64,000 nt of DNA from Beijerinckiaceae bacterium (GTDB lineage Bacteria > Pseudomonadota > Alphaproteobacteria > Rhizobiales > Beijerinckiaceae), in the NCBI GenBank assembly GCA_027532775.1, contig JAPZTO010000008.1:62001-126000 (forward strand), read 5' to 3'. The notes under the pieces were generated by a model that was not told the origin of the DNA, did not search any database, and was given only the letters and a program-made list of their open reading frames with translations. How positions within the stretch are numbered: the stretch's first letter is position 1; each line of letters starts with the position of its first letter. Positions 10,074 to 20,898 of this stretch are shown piece after piece. Position numbers and translations under genes: made by a program.

Positions 10074-11069
10074 ATGTATGCTCAGGCGCTCAACGTGGCC
10101 GAGAAGGCCCATGCCGACGATCCGGAATTGCGGGCCCGGTTCCAGCGCCGCGTCGATGCCGAGGAAAAGATCGAGCCGAATGACTGGATGCCGGAAGGCT
10201 ATCGCCGGACGCTGGTGCGGCAGATCTCCCAGCATGCCCATTCCGAGATTGTCGGCATGCTGCCCGAGGGCAACTGGATCACCCGCGCGCCGTCCCTGAA
10301 GCGCAAGGCGGCCCTTCTCGCCAAGGTGCAGGACGAGGGCGGGCACGGGCTCTACCTCTATTCCGCCGCCGAGACCCTGGGCGTCAGCCGCGAGGAGCTG
10401 GTCGAGCAATTGCTGACCGGCAAGGCGAAATATTCCTCGATCTTCAACTATCCGACGCCGAGCTGGGCCGATATCGGCATGATCGGCTGGCTGGTGGATG
10501 GTGCGGCGATCATGAACCAGATCCCGCTCTGCCGCTGTTCCTACGGGCCCTATGCGCGGGCGATGATCCGCGTCTGCAAGGAAGAAAGCTTCCACCAGCG
10601 GCAGGGCTTCGAGATCGTCATGACGCTGGCCAAGGGCAGCCCGGCGCAGAAGACGATGGCGCAGCAAGCGCTCAACCGCTGGTGGTGGCCGGCCTTGATG
10701 ATGTTCGGCCCGTCCGACCGTGACAGCCAGCATTCCGACCAGAACATGGCCTGGAAGATCAAGCGCTTCTCGAACGATGACCTGCGCCAGAAATTCATCG
10801 ATGCCACGGTGCCGCAGGGCCATTTCCTTGGCCTGACCTTCCCGGATCCTGAGCTTCGCTTCAACGAGGCGACCGGGCATTGGGAGCATGGCCCGATCGA
10901 CTGGAGCGAGTTCAACCGCGTCGTGCGCGGCGAGGGGCCCTGCAACCGCGAACGGCTGAAGGCCCGGCAGAAGGCGCATGCAGAAGGGGCCTGGGTGCGC
11001 GAGGCCGCTTTGGCTCATGCCGAAAAGCGCGCGGCCCGCAAGGCGGCAGCGAAGATCGCGGCGGAGTGA
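10074..11069 (+). CDS. paaA: 1,2-phenylacetyl-CoA epoxidase subunit PaaA
   Basis: [49 protein letters not shown] diiron ligands; operon context. Confidence 0.95.
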   Translation: MYAQALNVAEKAHADDPELRARFQRRVDAEEKIEPNDWMPEGYRRTLVRQISQHAHSEIVGMLPEGNWITRAPSLKRKAALLAKVQDEGGHGLYLYSAAETLGVSREELVEQLLTGKAKYSSIFNYPTPSWADIGMIGWLVDGAAIMNQIPLCRCSYGPYARAMIRVCKEESFHQRQGFEIVMTLAKGSPAQKTMAQQALNRWWWPALMMFGPSDRDSQHSDQNMAWKIKRFSNDDLRQKFIDATVPQGHFLGLTFPDPELRFNEATGHWEHGPIDWSEFNRVVRGEGPCNRERLKARQKAHAEGAWVREAALAHAEKRAARKAAAKIAAE

Positions 11070-11080
11070 GGGGGATTGCC

Positions 11081-11383
11081 ATGACCGAGAAATCCGGGAC
11101 CGAGAAAACCATGCCGCTCTGGGAAGTCTTCATCCGTTCCCGCACCGGGCTCAGCCATCGCCATTGCGGCTCGCTCCATGCGCCCGATGCCGAGATGGCG
11201 CTGCAGGCCGCGCGCGATGTCTACACGCGCCGCGGCGAGGGGCTGTCGATCTGGGTGGTGCCGTCCAGCGCCATCACCGCCTCCGATCCGCAGGACAAGG
11301 ATGCGCTGTTCGAGCCGACCGCCTCGAAGATCTACCGCCATCCCACCTTCTACGAGGTGCCGGAGGAAGTGGGGCATATGTGA
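11081..11383 (+). CDS. paaB: 1,2-phenylacetyl-CoA epoxidase subunit PaaB
   Basis: PLWEVFIRSRTGLSHRHCGSLHAPDAEMALQAARDVYTRRGEGLSIWVVPS; between paaA and paaC. Confidence 0.95.
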   Translation: MTEKSGTEKTMPLWEVFIRSRTGLSHRHCGSLHAPDAEMALQAARDVYTRRGEGLSIWVVPSSAITASDPQDKDALFEPTASKIYRHPTFYEVPEEVGHM

Positions 11384-12135
11384 TGGAAACGCCGCTCTTC
11401 ACCTACACGCTCCGGTTGGCCGACAATGCTCTCGTGCTCGGGCATCGGCTGTCGGAATGGTGCGGCCATGCGCCGATGCTGGAAGAAGACCTCGCGCTCG
11501 CCAATATGGCGCTCGACCTGATCGGGCAGGCGCGCAACCTTTACACCCATGCGGGCGCGATCGAGGGCAAGGGCCGCAGCGAGGATGACCTTGCCTATCT
11601 GCGGGATTGCCCGGACTGGCGGAACATCCTGCTGGTCGAGCGGCCACGCGGCGATTTCGCCTTCACGATCCTGCGGCAGTTTCTCTATGCCGCCTTCATG
11701 CATCCGTATTTCGAGCGCCTTGCGGCCTCGAAGGACGAGACGCTTGCCGCCATCGCGGCGAAATCGGTCAAGGAAATGGCCTATCACGTCCGCCATGCCG
11801 GGGAATGGGTCATCCGCCTCGGCGACGGCACGGAAGAGAGCGCGGCGCGGCTCAGGGAAGCGCTGGAGGATCTCTGGCCCTTCACCGGCGAGATGTTCGA
11901 GGTTGACGCGGTCGAGCAGGCGCTGATCGATGCGGGCATTGCGGTCGACCCGGCGGCGATCCGGCCTGTCTGGAACGCCACGGTGGACCATGTTTTCGGC
12001 GAGGCGCTGCTGGCCCGCCCGCGCGATGGCTGGATGCAGACCGGCGGCCGGCGCGGCGAGCATTCCGAGCATCTCGGCCATCTGCTGAGCGACCTGCAAT
12101 TCATGCAGCGCACCTATCCCGGCGCGACCTGGTGA
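11383..12135 (+). CDS. paaC: 1,2-phenylacetyl-CoA epoxidase subunit PaaC
   Basis: LGHRLSEWCGHAPMLEEDLALANMALDLIGQARNLYTHAG; start overlaps the paaB stop (TGATG). Confidence 0.95.
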   Translation: METPLFTYTLRLADNALVLGHRLSEWCGHAPMLEEDLALANMALDLIGQARNLYTHAGAIEGKGRSEDDLAYLRDCPDWRNILLVERPRGDFAFTILRQFLYAAFMHPYFERLAASKDETLAAIAAKSVKEMAYHVRHAGEWVIRLGDGTEESAARLREALEDLWPFTGEMFEVDAVEQALIDAGIAVDPAAIRPVWNATVDHVFGEALLARPRDGWMQTGGRRGEHSEHLGHLLSDLQFMQRTYPGATW

Positions 12136-12139
12136 CGCC

Positions 12140-12658
12140 ATGGGCGCGGTGCTGAGCTTCCCGCCGGAAACCGGGGATGCCGAACTTGCGGCGGCGCATG
12201 CGGCGGCGGCCTCGGTCTGCGATCCGGAAGTGCCGGTGCTGACCATCGCCGATCTCGGCGTGCTTCGCGCAGTAACGCGCAATGAAAACGGGATCGAGGT
12301 CGTGATCACGCCGACCTATTCCGGCTGCCCGGCCATGGACATGATCGCGGTGCAGGTCGATCTCGCGCTCGAGAAGGCGGGGATCACCCGGCGCAAGGTG
12401 CGGCTGTCGCTCAGCCCCGCCTGGACCACGGATTGGATGAGCGAGGCCGGCAAGGAGAAGCTCCGGGCCTATGGCATCGCGCCGCCGGTCGGCAAGGCGC
12501 AGGGGCGCGCTGCCCTGTTCGGGGTGGAGGAGGTGGCCTGCCCGCATTGCGGCTCGGCCGAAACCGAGCGTGTCTCCGAGTTCGGCTCCACGGCCTGCAA
12601 GGCGCATTGGCGCTGCCTGAGCTGCCGCGAACCCTTCGATTATTTCAAATGCATCTGA
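12140..12658 (+). CDS. paaD: 1,2-phenylacetyl-CoA epoxidase subunit PaaD (MIP18/DUF59-like with C-terminal Cys motifs)
   Basis: VCDPEVPVLTIADLGVLRAV; CPHCGSAETERVSEFGSTACKAHWRCLSCREPFDYFK. Confidence 0.95.
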   Translation: MGAVLSFPPETGDAELAAAHAAAASVCDPEVPVLTIADLGVLRAVTRNENGIEVVITPTYSGCPAMDMIAVQVDLALEKAGITRRKVRLSLSPAWTTDWMSEAGKEKLRAYGIAPPVGKAQGRAALFGVEEVACPHCGSAETERVSEFGSTACKAHWRCLSCREPFDYFKCI

Positions 12659-12690
12659 GGGGGCCATGATGACCCGGCTGCCATGTCGGG

Positions 12691-12711
12691 CTGCGCCCTC
12701 CTCGCAATGAC
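12691..12711. repeat. truncated half-copy of the palindromic repeat at 22748-22833
   Basis: CTGCGCCCTCCTCGCAATGAC resembles CTGCGCGCTTCCTCGCAATGAC of the full element. Confidence 0.45.
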
Positions 12712-12735
12712 AAAGACCCAACCGGAAACGCCATC

Positions 12736-13812
12736 ATGTCGACGCCCCGCTTCCATGCCCTGCCCATCCGCGAGATCCGCCGCGAGACCCCCGATGCCGT
12801 GTCCATCGCCTTTGCCGTGCCGGAGGATCTGGCCGGGGCCTATCGCTTCGAGCAGGGGCAATATCTCACCCTGCGCGCGGTGATCGAAGGCGAGGATCTG
12901 CGCCGTTCCTATTCGATCTGCACCGGCGAGGACGAGGGCGAGTTGCGCGTGGCGATCAAGGAAGTGGAGGGCGGGGCCTTTTCCACTTTCGCGAACCGGG
13001 CGCTTCAGCCAGGCGCGACGCTGGAGGTGATGACGCCGATGGGCCGGTTCGGCGTCGCGAGCCGAGAGGGCAAGGGCGGGCATCTCGTGTTCTTTGCTGC
13101 CGGTTCGGGCATCACGCCGATCCTCTCGATCATCCGCACGCGGCTGGCGAAGGACCCGGATTGTCGGCTGACCTTGTTCTACGGCAACCGGAATTCGGCC
13201 GGCATCCTGTTCCGCGAACAGCTGGAAGACCTGAAGGACCGGCATCTCGGCCGGCTGTCCGTGCACCACATTCTCAGCCGGGAGGCGCAGGATATCGACC
13301 TGCTGAACGGCCGGATGACCCCCGAGAAGATCGCCCTGCTGGTGAAGACGCTTGGCGGGATCGAGGCGATCGATGATGTCTATCTCTGCGGGCCAGCAGA
13401 GATGATCGCCGGCGCGAAGGCGGTGCTGGCCGAGCTGGGTGCCAGCCCGGAGCGGATCCATGTCGAGCTGTTCACCAGCAACGCACCGCGGCTGGCAGGG
13501 GCGAAGCCGAAGCCGGCGGGTTCGGCGGCCAAGGGCATTCCGCTGAGTTTGACGCATGATGGCCAGAGCCACGCCATCTCGCTCCAGCCCGGCGAGACGG
13601 TGCTGGAAGCCGCCGAGCGGGCGGGGCTCGATGTGCCCTATTCCTGCCGGGGCGGCATGTGCTGCACCTGCCGCGCCAAGGTGACAGATGGCGATGCGGC
13701 GATGGATGTCAATTTCAGCCTCGAGCCGTGGGAGGTCGAGGCTGGCTATGTGCTGGCTTGCCAGTGCCGCCCGACCGGCGACCGGCTGTCGGTGGATTTC
13801 GACCAGATGTGA
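12736..13812 (+). CDS. paaE: 1,2-phenylacetyl-CoA epoxidase subunit PaaE (ferredoxin reductase with C-terminal 2Fe-2S)
   Basis: RSYSICT, GSGITPILSI, YLCGPAEMI; 2Fe-2S motif CRGGMCCTCRAKVTDG. Confidence 0.95.
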   Translation: MSTPRFHALPIREIRRETPDAVSIAFAVPEDLAGAYRFEQGQYLTLRAVIEGEDLRRSYSICTGEDEGELRVAIKEVEGGAFSTFANRALQPGATLEVMTPMGRFGVASREGKGGHLVFFAAGSGITPILSIIRTRLAKDPDCRLTLFYGNRNSAGILFREQLEDLKDRHLGRLSVHHILSREAQDIDLLNGRMTPEKIALLVKTLGGIEAIDDVYLCGPAEMIAGAKAVLAELGASPERIHVELFTSNAPRLAGAKPKPAGSAAKGIPLSLTHDGQSHAISLQPGETVLEAAERAGLDVPYSCRGGMCCTCRAKVTDGDAAMDVNFSLEPWEVEAGYVLACQCRPTGDRLSVDFDQM

Positions 13813-13832
13813 GGGGGGCGCTTCAGTCGCTT

Positions 13833-14004
13833 CCCCCTCACCCGCCGCCGCTGCGCGCCGTCGGCCTCTCCCCCGAGGGAGAGGCGGGGTGGCTGGCTGG
13901 AACCGCGTCAGCGTTTGCAAGGAAAGGCCAAGACGGCGGAGATCTTCCCCTCTCCCCATCGGGGAGAGGGAGGCGAAGGGCAAAGCCCGAAGCCGGGTGA
14001 GGGG
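13833..14004. repeat. intergenic mosaic-type repeat, copy A (CCCCTCACCCG...CGGGTGAGGGG)
   Basis: Shares terminal inverted CCCTCACCCG/CGGGTGAGGG and inner CCTCTCCC..GGGAGAGG hairpins with copy B at 27492-27660. Confidence 0.75.
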
Positions 14005-14024
14005 TTTCGGGCGCAGCGCCCGTC

Positions 14025-15227
<1,203 letters not shown>

Positions 15228-15236
15228 GGGAAATCC

Positions 15237-17321
15237 TCAGCGTTCAGAAGCATTGAGCGAAGCGAAAGTCCGGCCGCTGCCGGCCAGTTCGCGCAGGAGC
15301 CGAGCAACGGCATAGGCCGCACCGTCGCGCGCGGCGATGGCTTCGGCCTCGGCCAGAATGCGCGCGAGGCCGGTCTCGTCGGCATAGTGCATCGGCCCGC
15401 CGCGCCAGTTCGGGAAGCCGTAGCCATTGACGAGCACGAGATCGATGTCGAGCGGGCGCGCTGCAATGCCCTCGCCAAGGATCTTCGCGCCTTCGTTGAT
15501 CATGGTGGTCAGCACGCGGCTCTGGATTTCCGCTGCCGAGAAGCTGCGTTGCGCCCGTCCGGTGCTGGCCGCATGGGCGCGGACGAGCGCGTCGATCTCC
15601 GGATCGACCTCGCGCTTGCCCTCTGCATACAGATACCAGCCTTTACCGGCTTTCTGGCCGAAGCGCCCGGCCTCGCAGAGCCGGTCAACCAGCGGGACGT
15701 CGCGCTCGGCAGGGTTCCGCGTGGCGGCGAGGCGCTTGCGGCGCGCCCAGGCTATGTCGAGGCCGGCGAGATCCTGCACCGCGAAGGGGCCCATGGCGAA
15801 GCCGAAGGCCTCCAGCGCGGCATCGATCTCCTGCGGCAGCGCGCCTTCCTCGAGCATGAACTCGCATTGCGCACGGTAGCGGGCGAGCAGGCGGTTGCCG
15901 ATGAACCCGTCGCAGACGCCGGCAATCACGGCGATCTTCTTCAGTCGCTTGCCGATGGCGAGGCCGGTGGCCAGCACTTCCTTCGCCGTGCGGCGGGCGC
16001 GGACAATCTCGAGCAGCTTCATCACATGGGCGGGCGAGAAGAAATGCAGGCCGATGAAGCGCTCCGGGTGGGGCAGGGCGTCGGCCATCACCTCCAGATC
16101 GAGATAGGAGGTGTTGGTGGCGATGATCGTCTCCGCCGGCAGCGCTGCGCCAAGCCGGCCCAGCAGGTCGAGTTTCACCGCCATATCCTCGAACACGGCC
16201 TCGATGACGAGCCCGGTTTCCGCCAGCGCCTTGATCTCGGTCGTCGGCGTCAGGCGCGACAGGCGTTCCAGCCGGATTGTCTCATCGATGCGACCGGATT
16301 TGACCGATCGGAGATACAGGCCGTTGACGCGGTCAAGCCCGGCCTGCAGGGCGGCCTCGCTGGCCTCCATCAGCGTGACGCGATACCCGGCATCGAGGAA
16401 GGCCACTGCGATGCCGGAGCCCATCGTGCCGGCACCGATCACGCCGATATGGTTGATCTCGCGCGGGGAAATGCCGGCGAGTTCCGGCACGCGGGCAACC
16501 TCGCGTTCGGCCATGAACATGTGGCGCAAGGCCTTGGATTGTGGCGAGGCCATGAGGTCGAAGAAGGTCGCGCGCTCCTTCGGCTGGCCAGCGGCGAAAG
16601 GCTCGGCCCGGGCGGTTTCGACAAGCGCGATCGCCGCGAGCGGGGCAGTCCGGCCCTTCGCGTCCTTCTTCACCTTCGCAACCGTGGCCTCCCATGCCGT
16701 CGGGTCGCTGGCGGGAACGGGGCGTTCCGAGACGCGTTCCGGTGGCTGGCCGATCAGGCTTTCGGCGAGGGCGACGGCCTCCTCGCGCAGATTGCCGGCG
16801 GCAATGGCATCCACCAGCCCGAGGGCCAGCGCCTCCTTCGCGCCGACCATGCGACCGGAGGCAATGAGATCGAGCGCGACTACGGGGCCGACAAGACGCG
16901 GCAGGCGCTGCGTGCCGCCGGCGCCGGGCATCAGGCCGAGCTTCACTTCCGGCAGGCCGACGGAACCATCGGGCGCGATGATGCGCTTGGTGGCGGCAAG
17001 GCCGATCTCGCAGCCGCCGCCCAACGCGGTCCCGTGCCAGGCGACGACCACCGGCTTCGCGCAGGCCTCGATCCGGGTGATGACATCGGGCAGGTGCGGC
17101 AGAAGTGGCGGCTTGCCGAATTCGGTGATGTCGCCGCCGGCGGTGAAGGTGCGGCCCGCGCCGGCGATCACGATGGCACCGACAGCGGGGTCGGTATCGA
17201 GGCGCTCGATCGCGTCGAGCAGACCCTGCCGCACCGCCTGCGAGGTGGCGTTGACCGGCGGGTTGTCGATCTCGAGCAGGGTCACCTTGCCGCTGGGGTG
17301 AAGATGGATCACGCGCGTCAC
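15237..17321 (-). CDS. multifunctional enoyl-CoA hydratase / 3-hydroxyacyl-CoA dehydrogenase (FadB/FadJ-like)
   Basis: N-term crotonase (GTALGGGCEIGLAATKRI..PGAGGTQRLPRLVG) fused to HAD Rossmann (IGVIGAGTMGSGIAVAFLDAGYRVTLMEAS). Confidence 0.9.
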   Translation of the reverse strand: MTRVIHLHPSGKVTLLEIDNPPVNATSQAVRQGLLDAIERLDTDPAVGAIVIAGAGRTFTAGGDITEFGKPPLLPHLPDVITRIEACAKPVVVAWHGTALGGGCEIGLAATKRIIAPDGSVGLPEVKLGLMPGAGGTQRLPRLVGPVVALDLIASGRMVGAKEALALGLVDAIAAGNLREEAVALAESLIGQPPERVSERPVPASDPTAWEATVAKVKKDAKGRTAPLAAIALVETARAEPFAAGQPKERATFFDLMASPQSKALRHMFMAEREVARVPELAGISPREINHIGVIGAGTMGSGIAVAFLDAGYRVTLMEASEAALQAGLDRVNGLYLRSVKSGRIDETIRLERLSRLTPTTEIKALAETGLVIEAVFEDMAVKLDLLGRLGAALPAETIIATNTSYLDLEVMADALPHPERFIGLHFFSPAHVMKLLEIVRARRTAKEVLATGLAIGKRLKKIAVIAGVCDGFIGNRLLARYRAQCEFMLEEGALPQEIDAALEAFGFAMGPFAVQDLAGLDIAWARRKRLAATRNPAERDVPLVDRLCEAGRFGQKAGKGWYLYAEGKREVDPEIDALVRAHAASTGRAQRSFSAAEIQSRVLTTMINEGAKILGEGIAARPLDIDLVLVNGYGFPNWRGGPMHYADETGLARILAEAEAIAARDGAAYAVARLLRELAGSGRTFASLNASER

Positions 17322-19375
17322 TCCGCTGCCGTCGCGGCCGGTTCCGCATAGGCATTCATGGTCAGCAGGTCATAGGTCGCGGCGGTCTCGCCGGCGCCGG
17401 TGGTGATTTCTACATCCCAACGGACCTCGCCGTAAGCGGCATTCCGGGGGGATTTCGATTTGACCGTCAGGCGAACACGGATCGACTCGCCGGGCGTGAC
17501 CGGCTTGAGGAAGCGGAGGTTGTCGAGCCCGTAATTGGCGAGGACCGGGCCGCGCTTCGGCTCGACGAAGAGGCCGGCGGCGAAGGCCAGCAGCAGATAG
17601 CCATGAGCGACACGGCCGGGGAAGAACGGGTGGCCCTTCACAGCCTCCTCGTCCATATGGGCGTAGAAGGTGTCGCCGGTGAAGTTGGCGAAATGCTCGA
17701 TATCCGCGAGGGTGATCACGCGTTCGGGCGAGTGGAAGCTCTGGCCCGGCACCAGTTCCTCGAAGGCGAGGCGGAAGGGATGGGCGGGGCTCACGGGTTC
17801 GGGCGTGCCCTTCACATAGCTCTTGGTCAGGGCGGTCAGCATGGCGGGCGAGCCCTGCAAGGCCACGCGCTGCATGTGATGCATCACGGCGCGGATGCCA
17901 CCGAGTTCCTCGCCGCCACCAGCACGGCCGGGACCCCCATGGACGAGATGCGGCATGGGCGAGCCATGGCCGGTGGATTCCGCTGCGCAATCCGCATTCA
18001 GCACCAGCAGGCGGCCATGGAAGGCGCCCGCGCCGAAAACGACGCGGCGGGCAATATCCGGATCGCGCGTGACCAGCGAGCCGGCGAGCGAGCCATCGCC
18101 CTTCCGCGCGAGCGTCACGGCTGCTTCGAGATCGGCATAGGCAAGCAAAGTCGCCGCCGGGCCGAAGGCTTCGGTATCATGCGGGCGCTCGGCAGCGTCG
18201 GCGTTCCGCGCAGCAAGCAGGATCGGCGTGACAAAGGCACCGTTCACGGCATCGACGCCGCTCAGCCCGGTTGCATCGGGATCACCCCAGACGAGGTCGC
18301 ATTCCGCCCGGAGCCGCGCGATCTGCGTCCGGACATCGGCGCGCTGGTCGAGCGAGGCGAGGGGGCCCATGCGGGTGGTCTCAAGGCGCGGATCGCCCAC
18401 CGTGACACCGGCAAGGCGCTTGGCCAGCGCGGCCTGCACGGCCTCCATGCGGGATTGGGGGATGATGACCCGCCGGATGGCGGTGCATTTTTGCCCGGCC
18501 TTCACCGTCATCTCGCGGGCGACTTCCTTGATGAAAATATCGAAATCGGGCGAGCCGGGCTCGATATCCGGCCCGAGGATGGAGCAGTTCAGGCTGTCGC
18601 GCTCCGCCGTGAAATGGACGGCGTTCTTCAGGATGTTCGGATGTGCCTGCAGCTTGGTGGAGGTGGCAAGCGAGCCGGTGAAACCCACCAAGTCCTGGCT
18701 GGTCAACTGGCCGAGGAGATCCCCGGTCGAACCGGCGATGAACTGGAAGGCGCCTTCGGGGAGGATGCCGCTCTCGACGATGATCCGCGCGGCCTTCTCC
18801 GCGACATAGGCCGTGGCGGTGGCGGGCTTGGCGATGACCGGCATGCCGCCGAGGATCGCCGGGGCCAGCTTTTCCAGCATGCCCCAGACCGGGAAGTTGA
18901 ACGCGTTGATCTGGATCGCGGCGCCCTCGCGCGGAACCCGGACATGCTGGCCGAGGAAGGTGCCGTTGCGCGAAAGGGCCTCCACCGCGCCATCGACGAG
19001 GAAGGTCTCGTTCGGCAATTCGCGCTTGCCCTTCGAGGCATAGACGAAGAGCGTGCCGATGCCGCCATCGATGTCGATCCAGCTGTCGGCGCGGGTCGCG
19101 CCCGTCAGGAACGAAAGGGCGTAAAGCTCCTCCTTGCGGGCGGTGAGTGCCTGCGCCAGCGCCTTCAGCAGGCTGGCGCGTTCGTGGAAGGTCAACGCGC
19201 GCAAGGCCGGGCCACCGCGGCGATGGGCGTGGCGCAGCAGGGCCGCCATGTCGAGCCCGCCGCTCGTCGCCTCGGCCACGGGCGTGCCGTCAATCGCCGA
19301 GACGATCAGCGCCGGGCTGCCGCTGCCGGCATGCCAATGGCCTTCCGCGTAGGAGTGCAATCTCTGGACGCCCAT
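17318..19375 (-). CDS. paaZ: bifunctional oxepin-CoA hydrolase / 3-oxo-5,6-didehydrosuberyl-CoA semialdehyde dehydrogenase PaaZ
   Basis: ALDH domain (QINAFNFPVWGMLEKLAPAILGGMPVIAKPATATAY, VKAGQKCTAIRR) plus C-term MaoC-like hydratase domain (FANFTGDTFYAHMDEEAVKGHPFFPGRVAHGYLLLAFAAGLFV). Confidence 0.93.
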   Translation of the reverse strand: MGVQRLHSYAEGHWHAGSGSPALIVSAIDGTPVAEATSGGLDMAALLRHAHRRGGPALRALTFHERASLLKALAQALTARKEELYALSFLTGATRADSWIDIDGGIGTLFVYASKGKRELPNETFLVDGAVEALSRNGTFLGQHVRVPREGAAIQINAFNFPVWGMLEKLAPAILGGMPVIAKPATATAYVAEKAARIIVESGILPEGAFQFIAGSTGDLLGQLTSQDLVGFTGSLATSTKLQAHPNILKNAVHFTAERDSLNCSILGPDIEPGSPDFDIFIKEVAREMTVKAGQKCTAIRRVIIPQSRMEAVQAALAKRLAGVTVGDPRLETTRMGPLASLDQRADVRTQIARLRAECDLVWGDPDATGLSGVDAVNGAFVTPILLAARNADAAERPHDTEAFGPAATLLAYADLEAAVTLARKGDGSLAGSLVTRDPDIARRVVFGAGAFHGRLLVLNADCAAESTGHGSPMPHLVHGGPGRAGGGEELGGIRAVMHHMQRVALQGSPAMLTALTKSYVKGTPEPVSPAHPFRLAFEELVPGQSFHSPERVITLADIEHFANFTGDTFYAHMDEEAVKGHPFFPGRVAHGYLLLAFAAGLFVEPKRGPVLANYGLDNLRFLKPVTPGESIRVRLTVKSKSPRNAAYGEVRWDVEITTGAGETAATYDLLTMNAYAEPAATAAE

Positions 19376-19421
19376 GGCGATCTCCTTCGTTGTCCGCTTT
19401 CCGGATCCCGTTTTCCGCCTG

Positions 19422-20132
19422 TCAGATCCCGAGATAGGCTTCCCGGACTTTCGGGTCGCCGATCAGCTGGGCCGAGGGCCCGGAATGGGTGATGCGGCCG
19501 GTCTCGATGACATAGCCGTAATCGGCCTTGGCAAGCGCGGCAGCGGCGTTCTGTTCGACCAGCAGCATCGTGATGCCCTTGGCGCGCAAGCTCTCGATCA
19601 CGCCGAAAACCTGCTCCACCAGAACCGGGGCGAGGCCCATCGAGGGCTCGTCCAGCAGGAGGAGGCGCGGCCGGCTCATCAGCGCGCGGCCGATGGCCAG
19701 CATCTGCTGCTGGCCGCCGGACAGTCCGCCGGCGGCGAGATGGCGCTTCTCGCCGAGGATCGGGAACATCGCATAGATCGCGTCGCGCTCGGAGGCGGTG
19801 CCGCCGCCATGGAGCCAGCCGCCGAGATTGAGATTGTCCTCCACCGTGAGGCTGCCGAAAATCTGCCGGCCCTCCGGCACCTGCGCGATGCCGCGCTTCA
19901 CACGCTCTTCGGCGGAAAGGCGGGTGATGTCCTGCCCGTCAAAACGGATGGAGCCGGATTTCAGCGGCTGGACGCCGGAAATCGCGCGGAGCAGGGTGGT
20001 CTTGCCGGCGCCGTTGCCGCCGATCAGGCAGACGAGCTGCGAGGCCGGCACGACAAGGCCGATGCCATGCAGCACCTCGATACGGCCATAGGCCGAGGAC
20101 AGGCCGGAAATCTCAAGCACGGTTCGCCTCAT
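19422..20132 (-). CDS. livF: branched-chain amino acid-type ABC transporter ATP-binding protein (LivF)
   Basis: Walker A GGNGAGKTT, signature LSGGQQQMLAIGRAL, Walker B LLLLDEPSMGLAP. Start at 20132 inferred (MRRTVLEISGL). Confidence 0.88.
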   Translation of the reverse strand: MRRTVLEISGLSSAYGRIEVLHGIGLVVPASQLVCLIGGNGAGKTTLLRAISGVQPLKSGSIRFDGQDITRLSAEERVKRGIAQVPEGRQIFGSLTVEDNLNLGGWLHGGGTASERDAIYAMFPILGEKRHLAAGGLSGGQQQMLAIGRALMSRPRLLLLDEPSMGLAPVLVEQVFGVIESLRAKGITMLLVEQNAAAALAKADYGYVIETGRITHSGPSAQLIGDPKVREAYLGI

Positions 20133-20898
20133 CGCTGCCGAAGGTTCCGAGATAGGCGGCGATGACGCGCGGGTCCTCGCGCACGGCTTCCGGCTTGCCG
20201 GAGACGAGCTTGCGCCCGCGCTCCAGCACGGTGATCTCGTCCGAGATGCGCATGACGAGCCGCATGTCATGCTCGACCAGCAGGATCGCGATGCCGGCCT
20301 TCGCCACGTCATGGATGACGCGGTCGATCTCCTCGGTTTCGACAGCATTGCAGCCGGCGGCGGGCTCGTCGAGCAGGAGGATGCGCGGCTCGGTGGCGAG
20401 GGCCCGGGCAATTTCGAGCCGCTTCAGCGCGCCATAGGAAAGTGAGCCCGCCTCCTTTTCCGCGAGATCGGCGAGGCCGACCCGCGCCAGCTGCGCCATG
20501 GCAATCTCGCGCGAGTTGCGGTTCTCGGCCCGCACATTCGGCAAAGCGAGAAGATGGCTGAGGATGCCGGTGCGCTCATGGCGGTGGCAGCCGACCATGA
20601 CGTTCTCGACTGCGCTCATCCGGAAGAAGATCTGCAGGTTCTGGAACGAGCGCGACAGGCCGCGCCGGGCCAATTGCTCCGGCGGCAGGCCGGTGACATC
20701 CTCGCCCGCCAGCTTCACGCTCCCGGCGGAGGGCGTGTAGAGGCCGGAAATCAGGTTGAACAGGGTGGTCTTGCCAGCGCCGTTCGGGCCGATGATCGAA
20801 TGGATCTGCCCGGGCGAGACCGCAAGCGAGACCTGATCGACGGCGGTGATGCCGCCGAAGGCGATCGAGAGGTTCCCGGTTTCCAGAAGGGCGCTCAT
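20113..20898 (-). CDS. livG: branched-chain amino acid-type ABC transporter ATP-binding protein (LivG)
   Basis: GPNGAGKTTLFNLISG, LSYGALKRLEIARAL, ILLLDEPAAGCN. Confidence 0.9.
   Translation of the reverse strand: MSALLETGNLSIAFGGITAVDQVSLAVSPGQIHSIIGPNGAGKTTLFNLISGLYTPSAGSVKLAGEDVTGLPPEQLARRGLSRSFQNLQIFFRMSAVENVMVGCHRHERTGILSHLLALPNVRAENRNSREIAMAQLARVGLADLAEKEAGSLSYGALKRLEIARALATEPRILLLDEPAAGCNAVETEEIDRVIHDVAKAGIAILLVEHDMRLVMRISDEITVLERGRKLVSGKPEAVREDPRVIAAYLGTFGSDEANRA

Noticed and set aside
17603-19492. 629-aa plus-strand ORF
   Set aside because: Antisense to paaZ.
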